Source of the DNA: Chitinophaga sp. XS-30
GTDB lineage: Bacteria > Bacteroidota > Bacteroidia > Chitinophagales > Chitinophagaceae
Direction of reading: 5' to 3'
DNA length: 64,000 nucleotides
Assembly: GCF_008086345.1 (NCBI RefSeq)
Contig: NZ_CP043006.1
Coordinates: forward strand, 5,082,032 to 5,146,031
In this document: in pieces, positions 31,389 through 40,564 of the stretch
How positions within the stretch are numbered: the first letter of the stretch is position 1
How the letters are laid out: every line of letters starts with the position of its first letter
Position numbers and translations under genes: made by a program
Notes under the pieces: generated by a model
The model's database searches: none
What the model saw: the letters and a program-made list of their open reading frames with translations, nothing else
Told to the model about the DNA's origin: nothing

Positions 31389-33551
31389 ATGAAACTTATA
31401 ACCCTCCTCTCCGCCTCCATTCTAACCCTCAGCGCCCAGGCGCAACAAAAAAAGGACTCCGTTCCGCCGGTAAAACAGCTGAAGGAAGTCAATGTTACCG
31501 CCACCGCTCCTGTGATCACCATGCAGGGCGGTACCATGGTGATGAATGTCAGCAAATCCGCCACAGCTGCGGGCGCTACCGCCTGGGAAGTGCTGCAGAA
31601 AGCCCCCGGTGTGATCGCTGACAATACAGACAACCTTCAGCTGAACGGCAAATCCGTTACCGTATATATCGACGGCCGCCCCAGCCGTCTTGCCGGAGAA
31701 GACCTGAAAACCTTCCTCAACAGCACCCCCGCAGGCAGCATCGACAAGCTGGAACTGATGAGCAACCCCTCCACAAAATATGATGCCCAGGGCGCCGCTA
31801 TCATCAATATCAAAATGCTGAAAAGCAAGGATTTCGGCACCAACGGCACCCTCAACCTCAGTGCAGGCTTCGGGCGCTATCCCCGCACATCCGAAGGGTT
31901 CACGCTCAATCACCGCAGCAACAGCAAAGTGAACTTCTATGGCAGCTACGATCACCTGTATGCCCGGCAGTTCACCCATACGACCTCAGACCGCCTGTTC
32001 CCCGATGCTTACACGCTGGAAGACAGTGATTATGCCCGGGACAACCGCCATTCGCATAACCTGAAAGCCGGGGCGGATGTGGATTTTTCCAAAAACACCG
32101 CGGCAGGTATCCTGCTCAAAGGCTCGTTCAGCAACCGCGGGCGATGGGCGGAGAACAATACCGCCCTCAATGCCGGCGGAGACTCCACATTCTTCCAGCT
32201 CGCGGATGGGCGGCAATCCATCGTCAACCCATCCCTGAACGTATATTTCAAAACCGGCAGCGAAAAGAAAAAGAACGAACTGAGCATCAATGCAGACTAC
32301 TTTTCCTACAGCAAAGACTGGGATGATGCCTTTAATGCCCGGTACCTCGATGCCGTAAAACTGCCCATCGGCGAGGCGGCCTATATCCGCAACAATTCCA
32401 TTTCAGACATCCGCCTGTACTCCCTGAGTGCCGACTATACGCAGACCTTTGCCTTCGCAAAGCTGGAAGCCGGGCTGAAAACCACCTTCACCAAAACGGA
32501 TAACGATATGATCTGGGAAAACAAAGTGGGGGATGACTGGCAGAACGATGCGGGCAAAACGAACCACTTCATCTACCGGGAAAATGTCAACGCTGCATAT
32601 GCGGGGCTGAGCAAGACCATCAAACAATTTACCTTCAACACGGTACTGAGAGCGGAACATACCTATGCCAGCGGGAACAGTCTCACTATTGCACAGAAGT
32701 TCCGCCGCGACTATGTGCAGCTCTTCCCCAGCGCAAGCATCAGCTACGCAAAAGATGCCATGAACCAGTTCAGCCTCTCCTACCGGAAGAGCATCAACCG
32801 TTTCGGGTACGAGATCGTGAACCCGTTCATCACTTACAAGAACGCCTATACGTACATGCAGGGGAACCCGGATATCAGGCCGGTGCTGAACCACGCGGTA
32901 GACCTGACCTGGAGCCACAAATACCAGCTGTTCACCACCCTGGGCTTTACCCGCAGTAAAGACAACCTCAGCATGGTATTCCGCCAGGACCCCGAAACCC
33001 GCATCCTCGTGAGCAGTTTCGACAACCAGGCCTCCTTCAATGTGGCCTACGCCAACATTGTATTCACCAAACAGGTGTTCAAAAAGCTCCGCACCACCTG
33101 GACGCTGACGGGGCTGTATATGGATGTAAATACCATGCTGGACGGGCTGGAGTATAAAAAGAAGAACTTCGGCGCCATGCTCAACACCCAGAACGCCCTC
33201 ACCCTGCCCGCGGGCATGACCGCAGAACTGGGCGGCGCCATACAGACACCCTTCACTTTCGGGTACGCCTCCCTGAAAACGGTGGGGTATATCGACTTCG
33301 GCCTGCGCAAGAATGTATTGAAAGGCAAGGGTTCCCTCAAACTGGCCGTTAACGACATTCTCAACACCCGGCAAAACCGCTTTGAAGTGAAATACGGCAC
33401 CATCAACAATCTCAGCAAAATGAACACCGATACACGGGTGGTAAACCTTACCTTTAACTACAGGTTCGGCAACAGCAACGTGAAACAGAACAAAACGCGC
33501 AAGAGCAAAATTGAAGCCGAAGCCGGCCGTACCAATACGCAAACCATGTGA
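31389..33551 (+). CDS. TonB-dependent receptor-like outer-membrane protein, no regulatory N-domain
   Basis: 720 residues. Signal peptide MKLITLLSASILTLSAQAQ, then directly a plug (LKEVNVTATAPVITMQGGTMVMNV, SVTVYIDGRPSRLAGEDL, IDKLELMSNPSTKYDAQGAAIINIK) and an OMP_b-brl_3 barrel to the end. The carboxypeptidase-regulatory-like domain seen in the 4.5-kb and 42-kb receptors is absent. The ligand is unknown. A LytS/LytR pair follows 43 bases after the stop with its own -7 box, a layout suggesting that the two-component system controls this receptor or senses the same signal. The C-terminal tail is basic (KQNKTRKSKIEAEAGRTNTQTM). Confidence 0.88.
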   Translation: MKLITLLSASILTLSAQAQQKKDSVPPVKQLKEVNVTATAPVITMQGGTMVMNVSKSATAAGATAWEVLQKAPGVIADNTDNLQLNGKSVTVYIDGRPSRLAGEDLKTFLNSTPAGSIDKLELMSNPSTKYDAQGAAIINIKMLKSKDFGTNGTLNLSAGFGRYPRTSEGFTLNHRSNSKVNFYGSYDHLYARQFTHTTSDRLFPDAYTLEDSDYARDNRHSHNLKAGADVDFSKNTAAGILLKGSFSNRGRWAENNTALNAGGDSTFFQLADGRQSIVNPSLNVYFKTGSEKKKNELSINADYFSYSKDWDDAFNARYLDAVKLPIGEAAYIRNNSISDIRLYSLSADYTQTFAFAKLEAGLKTTFTKTDNDMIWENKVGDDWQNDAGKTNHFIYRENVNAAYAGLSKTIKQFTFNTVLRAEHTYASGNSLTIAQKFRRDYVQLFPSASISYAKDAMNQFSLSYRKSINRFGYEIVNPFITYKNAYTYMQGNPDIRPVLNHAVDLTWSHKYQLFTTLGFTRSKDNLSMVFRQDPETRILVSSFDNQASFNVAYANIVFTKQVFKKLRTTWTLTGLYMDVNTMLDGLEYKKKNFGAMLNTQNALTLPAGMTAELGGAIQTPFTFGYASLKTVGYIDFGLRKNVLKGKGSLKLAVNDILNTRQNRFEVKYGTINNLSKMNTDTRVVNLTFNYRFGNSNVKQNKTRKSKIEAEAGRTNTQTM

Positions 33552-33564
33552 TCACGGGATTGAT

Positions 33565-33572
33565 TACTTTTG
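33565..33572 (+). promoter_or_regulatory. -7 box TACTTTTG of the LytS/LytR operon
   Basis: Exact TAnnTTTG, 22 bases before the kinase ATG. It allows the two-component genes to be expressed independently of the receptor. Confidence 0.55.
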
Positions 33573-33594
33573 AACCAAAGCAATACATTACTTC

Positions 33595-34683
33595 ATGTTG
33601 CCAGAGATCAAGGCTTTTTTCAGATCGGAATGGAAAAGATTATTACCACTGTTCGTGATAGCAGCCATTTACCAGGTGCTCGTGTTCGTCCTGGTTTACA
33701 AGCTGGACCCCAATCTCGCGGAAAGATCGTACAAGCCCTTCGGCGGCTTCTACGTCCACTCCATACGGGGAACGGTGGAGTTTGTTTTCACCTTCTACCT
33801 GCTGATCTTCCACGCCTGCCTGCCCCTGCTGAACAAACGGAAAAGCTGGCAGTTCGTATGGGTAGTGTTCTCGGTATTCCTGGTCAAATTCAGTTTCACG
33901 GCGTTGTTTGAATATGAACGGATCGATTACAGCACAAGCGGCGGCGGTTCGCCTAATATCGAAAAGTTCATGCGGGAGCAGAAATTCCTGTTCTTCACCA
34001 TCAGCAACCTTATCGTTTATTTCTTCACACTGATCGTCTCCTTCGTGGTGGCCTTCTTCATCGATTTCAACCTTCGTACCCGGCGGCAGAAAGAACTGGA
34101 AAAACAGAAGATGGATGCAGAGCTGTCCGCCATCAAATACCAGATCAACCCGCATTTCCTCTTCAATTCCCTGAGTTTCATTTACAGCAAGACGGTGCCG
34201 CTGAGCGAAGAGGTTTCCCATGCGGTACTGCTGTTGTCCGACATCATGCGTTACGCACTGGGCAAGGAGGAAGATGCGGAAGGCAAAGTGGAGCTGACAA
34301 AGGAGATCACCCATATGAAAAATGTGATCGCCATCAACCAGATGCGGTTCAACAACAAGCTGAACATCCAGTACAGCGAGCAGATCGAAAGGCCGGATGC
34401 CCGTATCACTCCGCTGGTCCTCATTACACTGGTAGAGAACGCTTTCAAGCACGGCGACCTTCTGGATGCCCGTAATCCGCTGGTGATCAGAACGGAATCA
34501 AACAGCGAAAAGATATATTGCTACATCCGGAATAAAAAGAAAACCGGCCCGAAGGAACTGTCCACCGGCATCGGCCTCAATAACGTCAGGCAGCGGCTGC
34601 AGCTGATGTACGGGGATAAGCATACCTTTGCAGTAACAGAAAAAGAGGATTTTTACACAGCAGAATTGACCATCCATGATTAA
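33595..34683 (+). CDS. LytS-type sensor histidine kinase
   Basis: 362 residues with four membrane helices in the first 165 residues (LPLFVIAAIYQVLVFVLVY, FVFTFYLLIFHACLPLL, FVWVVFSVFLVKFSFTALF, ISNLIVYFFTLIVSFVVAFF). A short coiled linker precedes the His_kinase domain with phosphoacceptor in QINPHFLFNSLSFIYS. The ATPase follows, with N-box LVENAFKHGDLLDA and G-box GIGLNNVRQRLQLMYG. There is no extracytoplasmic sensor domain, so a membrane or intramembrane signal is likely. It overlaps the response regulator gene by 8 bases. Confidence 0.93.
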   Translation: MLPEIKAFFRSEWKRLLPLFVIAAIYQVLVFVLVYKLDPNLAERSYKPFGGFYVHSIRGTVEFVFTFYLLIFHACLPLLNKRKSWQFVWVVFSVFLVKFSFTALFEYERIDYSTSGGGSPNIEKFMREQKFLFFTISNLIVYFFTLIVSFVVAFFIDFNLRTRRQKELEKQKMDAELSAIKYQINPHFLFNSLSFIYSKTVPLSEEVSHAVLLLSDIMRYALGKEEDAEGKVELTKEITHMKNVIAINQMRFNNKLNIQYSEQIERPDARITPLVLITLVENAFKHGDLLDARNPLVIRTESNSEKIYCYIRNKKKTGPKELSTGIGLNNVRQRLQLMYGDKHTFAVTEKEDFYTAELTIHD

Positions 34684-35401
34684 TTGCATCATTATCGACG
34701 ATGAGCAGCATGCCATAGACCTGCTGACCCATCATATTCAGCAGACGCCCTTCCTGAACCTGCTCTACTCCACCACCGAACCCCTGGAGGGCCTGCAGTT
34801 GCTGCATCAGCATAAAGTGGACCTGATCTTCCTGGACGTACAGATGCCATCCATGAGCGGTATCGATTTCATCAAGGCCATCAATGGCCGGAGCAAGGTC
34901 ATTCTCACCACAGCCTACAGCGAATACGCCATGGAAGGATTCGAGCATGAGATCGTAGACTACCTGCTCAAACCCATTTCCTTCGCCCGTTTCATCAAAG
35001 GCGCCCAGCGCGCGCTTACCCTCATCCAACCGCCACCGGCCGCCCCGAAGGAGGAAAGCGATTTCATCTTTGTAAAAACGGAACAAAAAGGCAAGCTGAT
35101 CAAAATAAATATCAAAGACATCGTGTTCATAGAAGGCTTGAAGAATTACGTGAAGATACACACCCGCCAGGGGGAAGGCATTATTGCCCTGCTGAACATG
35201 AAAGACCTCGAAGAACGCCTGCCGGCGGGGGAGTTCGCCAGAACACACAAGTCATTCCTCCTTTCCACCGCCTGCATCCGGATGATTGAAGGCAATGTGG
35301 TGCACCTGGAGCATACAAAAGAAACCGTGCCTGTCGGCGATACCTACCGCGAAGCTTTTATGAACCTGATGAAAGGAAAGATCATGACAAACAGGAAGTA
35401 A
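34676..35401 (+). CDS. LytTR-family response regulator
   Basis: 241 residues. The receiver domain has the acidic pocket CIIIDDEQHA, phosphoacceptor Asp in LIFLDVQMPSMSG and the conserved Thr/Lys (LTTAYSEYAMEGF, DYLLKPISFARF). The C-terminal LytTR DNA-binding domain includes IVFIEGLKNYVKIHTRQGEGI and the ending VHLEHTKETVPVGDTYRE. It is the cognate partner of the overlapping LytS kinase. Likely targets are promoters with spaced direct repeats; the palindromes at the 31.3-kb receptor promoter are a candidate but do not resemble a classic LytTR direct repeat. Confidence 0.93.
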   Translation: MINCIIIDDEQHAIDLLTHHIQQTPFLNLLYSTTEPLEGLQLLHQHKVDLIFLDVQMPSMSGIDFIKAINGRSKVILTTAYSEYAMEGFEHEIVDYLLKPISFARFIKGAQRALTLIQPPPAAPKEESDFIFVKTEQKGKLIKINIKDIVFIEGLKNYVKIHTRQGEGIIALLNMKDLEERLPAGEFARTHKSFLLSTACIRMIEGNVVHLEHTKETVPVGDTYREAFMNLMKGKIMTNRK

Positions 35402-35416
35402 TACCGGGATATTCAA

Positions 35417-35447
35417 TTGGCAAACATTTTGCGAATACCTATTTTTG
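35417..35447 (+). promoter_or_regulatory. Promoter of the TamB gene
   Basis: TTGG at 35417-35420 and TATTTTTG at 35440-35447, 19 bases apart, fit the Bacteroidota consensus. The predicted transcription start (about 35454) leaves very little leader before the first usable codon of the gene. Confidence 0.75.
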
Positions 35448-35467
35448 TCTGAATAAACCGGAGTTCC

Positions 35468-38400
35468 CTGAGAAAAGCACGTAAAATATTGACCATCGCG
35501 CTGTTGAGTTTGCTGGGCTTGTTATTGCTGGTCACCATCCTCATCAATGTTCCCGCTGTACAGAACGTGCTGGTGCAGCAGGTGACCAAACGCCTGTCCA
35601 GGCAACTGAACACAAAGGTAGAGATCAGCTACGTCAATTTCCGCCTGTTCAACAGCATGCGGCTGGAAGGAACGTACATCGAAGACCTGCACAAGGATAC
35701 CCTGCTTTATGCAGGCGCCCTGCAGCTGCGGATCACGGACTGGTTCTTCATTCAGGACAAGCCGGTGCTCAAATTCATAGGCCTGGAAGATGCCCGGGTC
35801 AATCTCGTCCGCCCCAAAGGTGATTCCGTCTGGAATTATCAGTTCCTCGTCGATCAGTTCGGCGCTGCGCCCTCCGCCAAACCCGCAAAGAAAAAGTCCT
35901 CCGGCATTTCGCTCGATCTGAAGCAGGTGGACCTGCAACGCGTAAAATTCAATATCAGGGACGCCTGGGTAGGCGAGGATATGGCGGTATCGGCAGACCG
36001 CATCTTCCTGGATGCCCAGCGGCTGGACCTCCGTGCGCATGATGTGCTGATCAATGAACTGGCACTCGACAAACCGGTTTTCATTGTGAGCAGCTACAAA
36101 GCTTCCCGCATTAAACGTCCTCCGCCCCTGCCCGCCACCGTGGCCGCGCCGGCGCCGGACACCCTCAGCCCCGTTCCCCTGCGCTGGAATGCCGCCAACT
36201 GGAAGCTGATCATCAAATCCGTTGTGATCAAAGACGGCCTGTTCGGGGTGGACAACCTGCAGGACACCATTCCTCCCGAAGAAGGCAGCTTCGATCCCGG
36301 GCAGATCCGCTTCGGAGAGATCAACCTCACACTTTCCAACAGCCGCATCGTGCAGGACAGCATTTATGCGGACCTCCGGCTCTCCACCAGGGAGCGCAGC
36401 GGGTTTGAAGTGAAGCAGCTGACGAGCAGCTTCAAGATGTCTCCCGTAGAAATGGAGTTCAATGATCTCGATCTGGAGACCAATAGCAGCCACATCCGCG
36501 ACTACTTCACCATGCAATATGAGGACCTGAGCGATATGAACGACTTCGTGGATGCCGTGACCATGCGCGCCCGTTTCCGGAATACCCGCCTGTCCTCCGA
36601 CGATATCGCCTATTTCGCTCCCCCGCTGTCATCCTGGGATACGGAGATCACGGTGAACGGGCGGGTGGACGGTCCCGTCAGCAACCTGTCCGCCGACAGT
36701 CTCTTCCTCAAAGGCGGCAACAACACCCGGTTCTCCGGGAATGTGGACATGCGCGGGCTGCCCTATATCAACGAGACCTATATGGAGATCGTAGCCAAAG
36801 AGCTGATCACCAGCGGGCATGACCTCCGGCAGTTCTTTCCCCTGCTGAAAAATGTGGAGCAACTGCGGACAGACCTGATCTCCAGCCTGCACTTCCAGGG
36901 GTCTTTCGTGGGCTTCGTGAATGACTTCGTGGCTTACGGGAAATTCCAGACCAACCTCGGCAACCTGGATTCAGATATCAACTTCAAGACCAGCGGGGAT
37001 GTACCGGTGTACTCCGGACGGCTCAACACCAGCGAATTCAATGTAGGCACCCTGCTGGATAACGAGATCGTATCCACCCTCACCATGAGCGCCCGCGTAC
37101 AGGGCGAGGGCTTTAACTTCCAGACCCTCAAGGCATCCCTGGATGCAGACATACAAAAGATCGGGCTGCGGGGATACGATTATGTGAACCTGAAAACCGC
37201 CGGGGAAATGAACCAGAAGTTCTTCAACGGCGCCCTCACCGTGAATGATCCCAACCTGGACATGGATTTTACCGGTACGATCGACTTCAACAGCCGGCTG
37301 CCCGTCTTCCAGTTCTATTCGGAGATCCGCAACAGCGACCTGAAAGCCCTGCATCTCACAGAAGATTCCATCACCCTGCAGGCCAAGGCAGACCTGAACT
37401 TTGCAGGCAGCAACATCGACAACTTCGATGGTATCGCCCGGCTGTACGATGTGTCACTGTTCAAGAACCAGAGCCGCGTGGAATTCGACTCCCTGTCCAT
37501 CAGCACAGACATCGAAAACGACCAGAAAACCCTGCACATCGCCGGCAGCGAAGTACAGGGATATGTGCGGGGCTCCTACAGCTTTATGGAGCTGCCGAAC
37601 GCTTTCCGCCTGTTCCTCAACAAATATTACCCCAGCTTTTTCACCTCTCCGCCGATGGCCAATGCGGGGCAGGACTTTACATTCTCCTTCGAATTCGGGG
37701 AAGTGGACAAACTGCTGCGGGCTTTTACGGACGATATCAAAGGCCTGAACGGCACACAGATCTCCGGCGCACTGAACACGCTCACCGGGCAGGTGAACGT
37801 GAATGCGGCCATTCCCTATGCCGCCTATACGGACTTTGGCGTAAATAATCTGCTGCTCAAGGCAAACGGCGATTTCCGGAAGATAGATGTAAGCACCAGC
37901 ATTGGCAACGTACTGTTCAGGGACAGCAGTATATTCACCAATCCCCTGATACTCGCCAGTTCCGGGCGGGACACCTCTTTCATCAAAGTAGACCTTAAAG
38001 CCGCTGACACGGCGGACCTGGATGGTTTCTACGCCCGGGTGATCACCGTAGGCGACGGGGTAAAGGTGAATTTCCTCAACAGCAATTTTACGGTAAACGG
38101 CCGTCAGTGGAGCATGACGCCCGGGAACGAAGTGTACTGGAGCAAGCATTTCCTTACCGTGAACAACCTGCGCATTTCCCGCAACCTCCAGAGCATCACC
38201 ATCAGCACCAACGAATTTAACCCGGATGAATCCCGGTTCATGATCGCATTGAAAGATATCAACCTTGCGGATGTGATCCCCGCAGGCATTACCGCTACGC
38301 GGATAGAAGGGCTGGCTAACGGTACGATCAATATCATAGACCCCTTTGAACAGCTGGCGATAGATGCGGATATCAAAGCCACGCAGCTCCGGATCGATAA

Positions 38401-40303
38401 TGACTCCCTCGGCCTGGTAGAACTGAAAGGCAGCTACGACAACAAACTTGGAACAGTTGGTTTCGATGTGAAGTCGGACAACTCCCTCGGCAGGTTCATG
38501 GCCAAAGGGAGCGTAGGCATCTCAGCCAGCAACAAGGCGGTGGACGCCTCCACGGAGTTGAACGGCGCCTCCATCTCCCTCCTGGAGAAATACCTGGGCG
38601 AATACGTCAGCAACCTTTCCGGAAAAGCCACCGGCAAACTCACCGTCACCGGCACAACGGACAAGCCGTCTTTCCGCGGATCGGTAAAAGTGGAAGATAT
38701 AGGGATGAAAGTGAATTATCTTGGCACCTACTACAAGATCCCCCTGCTGCATGTGCATAACATGGATGACAACCTGATAGAGATGCACCCTTTCACCCTG
38801 ATCGATAAATTTAACAACGAAGCCAGGGTGAATGGCTTTATCAGCCATCAGAACTTTTACGATATGAATTTCGAGATGGATGTGAGCGCCCAGCAATTCC
38901 TCTTCCTCAATACCGGCATGCAGGACAACAGTCTGTATTACGGCGATGTGATCGCACAAGGCAGGGTATATTTCTCCGGCCCGCTGAATGACCTCCAGCT
39001 GCGGGTGCTGGCCCGCCCGCTTCGCGGAACGCACTTTCGTCTTCCTATCTCTGACAGCAAGGACGTAGGCAAGCACGAGTTCATCAATTTCAGGCAATAC
39101 GGCACCGTTGTACAGGAACCGAAAAAGAAAAGTGAAATAAAACTCAATGTGAAGCTGGACATTGCCGCCAATCCCGATGCACAGATCGATGTGATCCTCA
39201 ATGCCACCACCAACGATATGATCTCCGCCAACGGCACCGGCAATCTTACCATGAACGTGAACCTGGACGGAGACTTTACCATGTACGGCAACTACGTGAT
39301 CAACCAGGGGACCTACAATTTCTCGCTCTCGCGTTTCGCCAACTGGAAGTTCGATATCGACCAGAACAGCACCATCATCTGGAACGGCGATCCCGCGGAT
39401 GCCAGGCTGAACATCACTGCCAGGTACACCCTGCCGAAAGTAAGTCTATACAACCTGTCTTCCGCCGCCTATACTTCCGGCTCTTCCCGGGACAACAACG
39501 ACCTGCTTAACCGTTCCGAACGGGTAGATATCAATCTGAACCTTCGCGGAGCATTGATGCAGCCGGACATCGCCTACGAGATCACCCTGCCGGAAGTAGG
39601 CTCTCTTTCCTATGAAAGCAGCATTGCGGCAAGACTGAAAGAGATCAACCAGGACCAGAACCAGGCGCTCTACCAGATGTACTTCCTGCTCGCCGCAGGC
39701 CAGTTCCAGCCGCCGGACGGTGGCGGGGGAGCCAATGTAACGGTGACCGGCAAGAACAGCGTAGGCCAGGCCCTGAGCGCACAAGCCTCCGCGATCCTCA
39801 ACAACCTGTCCAATACTTTCCTGAAAAATGCCGGCATAGGCTTTAACGTCAATTATACCGCCTATAACTTCAATACGGATGTGAGCAATTCATTTGACCG
39901 GAACCTTGTGAGCGCGGGCATCACCAAAAATTTCTTCAACAACCGCATACGCCTGTACGTAGGCGGGGACTACGACTGGGGCCGCGTGACCGCTTCCTCA
40001 TCTTCCCAGAATATTGCCGGTGACTTCCGCCTGGAATACCTGCTTTCGCCGGACGGCCGCGTACGTGTGAATGCCTTCAGCAAAACGGATTACGATGCAT
40101 ACCTCCTCGGCAACCGCACCCGCAGCGGCCTTGGCCTGTCTTACGTAAGGGACTACAATGTGCTCAGAGAGCTGTTCCAGGACAGGCTGCAACGCCAGCT
40201 GGGGGACAGCCTTCGCCGTGCTGCTGCCATACGCGAGCGGCAGGACAGCCTGAACAGGGTGCGGCAGGACAGTTTGCTCAATACCATCGCCCCGTTGCCC
40301 TGA
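35468..40303 (+). CDS. tamB: TamB-domain translocation/assembly protein, non-ATG start
   Basis: About 1611 residues; a giant AsmA/TamB-like beta-helical bridge between inner and outer membranes that moves phospholipids and aids outer-membrane biogenesis. An N-terminal anchor (KILTIALLSLLGLLLLVTILI) is followed by repeated beta strands and the C-terminal DUF490/TamB domain (GTYNFSLSRFANWKFDIDQNS, IIWNGDPADARLNITARYTL). No in-frame ATG lies between the upstream stop (35450) and the anchor. TTG at 35489 gives no basic N-terminus, whereas CTG at 35468 gives LRKARKIL ahead of the anchor, so I prefer 35468. The promoter agrees with either. No TamA/BamA partner is adjacent. Confidence 0.85.
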   Translation: MRKARKILTIALLSLLGLLLLVTILINVPAVQNVLVQQVTKRLSRQLNTKVEISYVNFRLFNSMRLEGTYIEDLHKDTLLYAGALQLRITDWFFIQDKPVLKFIGLEDARVNLVRPKGDSVWNYQFLVDQFGAAPSAKPAKKKSSGISLDLKQVDLQRVKFNIRDAWVGEDMAVSADRIFLDAQRLDLRAHDVLINELALDKPVFIVSSYKASRIKRPPPLPATVAAPAPDTLSPVPLRWNAANWKLIIKSVVIKDGLFGVDNLQDTIPPEEGSFDPGQIRFGEINLTLSNSRIVQDSIYADLRLSTRERSGFEVKQLTSSFKMSPVEMEFNDLDLETNSSHIRDYFTMQYEDLSDMNDFVDAVTMRARFRNTRLSSDDIAYFAPPLSSWDTEITVNGRVDGPVSNLSADSLFLKGGNNTRFSGNVDMRGLPYINETYMEIVAKELITSGHDLRQFFPLLKNVEQLRTDLISSLHFQGSFVGFVNDFVAYGKFQTNLGNLDSDINFKTSGDVPVYSGRLNTSEFNVGTLLDNEIVSTLTMSARVQGEGFNFQTLKASLDADIQKIGLRGYDYVNLKTAGEMNQKFFNGALTVNDPNLDMDFTGTIDFNSRLPVFQFYSEIRNSDLKALHLTEDSITLQAKADLNFAGSNIDNFDGIARLYDVSLFKNQSRVEFDSLSISTDIENDQKTLHIAGSEVQGYVRGSYSFMELPNAFRLFLNKYYPSFFTSPPMANAGQDFTFSFEFGEVDKLLRAFTDDIKGLNGTQISGALNTLTGQVNVNAAIPYAAYTDFGVNNLLLKANGDFRKIDVSTSIGNVLFRDSSIFTNPLILASSGRDTSFIKVDLKAADTADLDGFYARVITVGDGVKVNFLNSNFTVNGRQWSMTPGNEVYWSKHFLTVNNLRISRNLQSITISTNEFNPDESRFMIALKDINLADVIPAGITATRIEGLANGTINIIDPFEQLAIDADIKATQLRIDNDSLGLVELKGSYDNKLGTVGFDVKSDNSLGRFMAKGSVGISASNKAVDASTELNGASISLLEKYLGEYVSNLSGKATGKLTVTGTTDKPSFRGSVKVEDIGMKVNYLGTYYKIPLLHVHNMDDNLIEMHPFTLIDKFNNEARVNGFISHQNFYDMNFEMDVSAQQFLFLNTGMQDNSLYYGDVIAQGRVYFSGPLNDLQLRVLARPLRGTHFRLPISDSKDVGKHEFINFRQYGTVVQEPKKKSEIKLNVKLDIAANPDAQIDVILNATTNDMISANGTGNLTMNVNLDGDFTMYGNYVINQGTYNFSLSRFANWKFDIDQNSTIIWNGDPADARLNITARYTLPKVSLYNLSSAAYTSGSSRDNNDLLNRSERVDINLNLRGALMQPDIAYEITLPEVGSLSYESSIAARLKEINQDQNQALYQMYFLLAAGQFQPPDGGGGANVTVTGKNSVGQALSAQASAILNNLSNTFLKNAGIGFNVNYTAYNFNTDVSNSFDRNLVSAGITKNFFNNRIRLYVGGDYDWGRVTASSSSQNIAGDFRLEYLLSPDGRVRVNAFSKTDYDAYLLGNRTRSGLGLSYVRDYNVLRELFQDRLQRQLGDSLRRAAAIRERQDSLNRVRQDSLLNTIAPLP

Positions 40304-40515
40304 TGACGCCGGAGCGGTTTGGGCGGTTGCTACATACAGGCTTTTGCGCCTTTTCTAAATAGCCTTGCGCTAAAACGCGCCATGCTGACCAATGCCTGGA
40401 ATCAGCAATACCCTTGCGCTAGAGCACTCCATGCTGACCAACGCCTGGAACCAACAATACCCTTGCGCTAAAACGCCCCATGCAAACCAATGCAATGCCT
40501 GGGACCAACAAAAAA
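40304..40515. repeat. Non-coding gap with three tandem 49-bp repeats
   Basis: Units start at 40364, 40413 and 40462, each beginning CTTGCGCT and containing CCATGC and GCCTGGAACCA-like segments; the third has a five-base insertion. Each begins with a short inverted repeat (GCGC...GCGC in unit 1). The 40304-40363 stretch shows nothing recognisable. A 74-codon frame across the repeats lacks any protein character and runs into the ribBA terminator, so it is not called. Confidence 0.85.
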
Positions 40516-40541
40516 ACCGCCCCTTAAAGGAGGCGGCTTCT
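40510..40541 (-). terminator. Terminator of ribBA
   Basis: On the minus strand GCCGCC / GGCGG stem with loop CCTTTAAGG region, followed by seven T. Lies 24 bases after the ribBA stop. Confidence 0.85.
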
Positions 40542-40564
40542 CAATTATCTGATAAGGAACGGCT

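Noticed and set aside
32403..33542. A 379-codon antisense frame over the second receptor
   Set aside because: Same reason: a mirror of the receptor codons with no recognisable domain or start signal.
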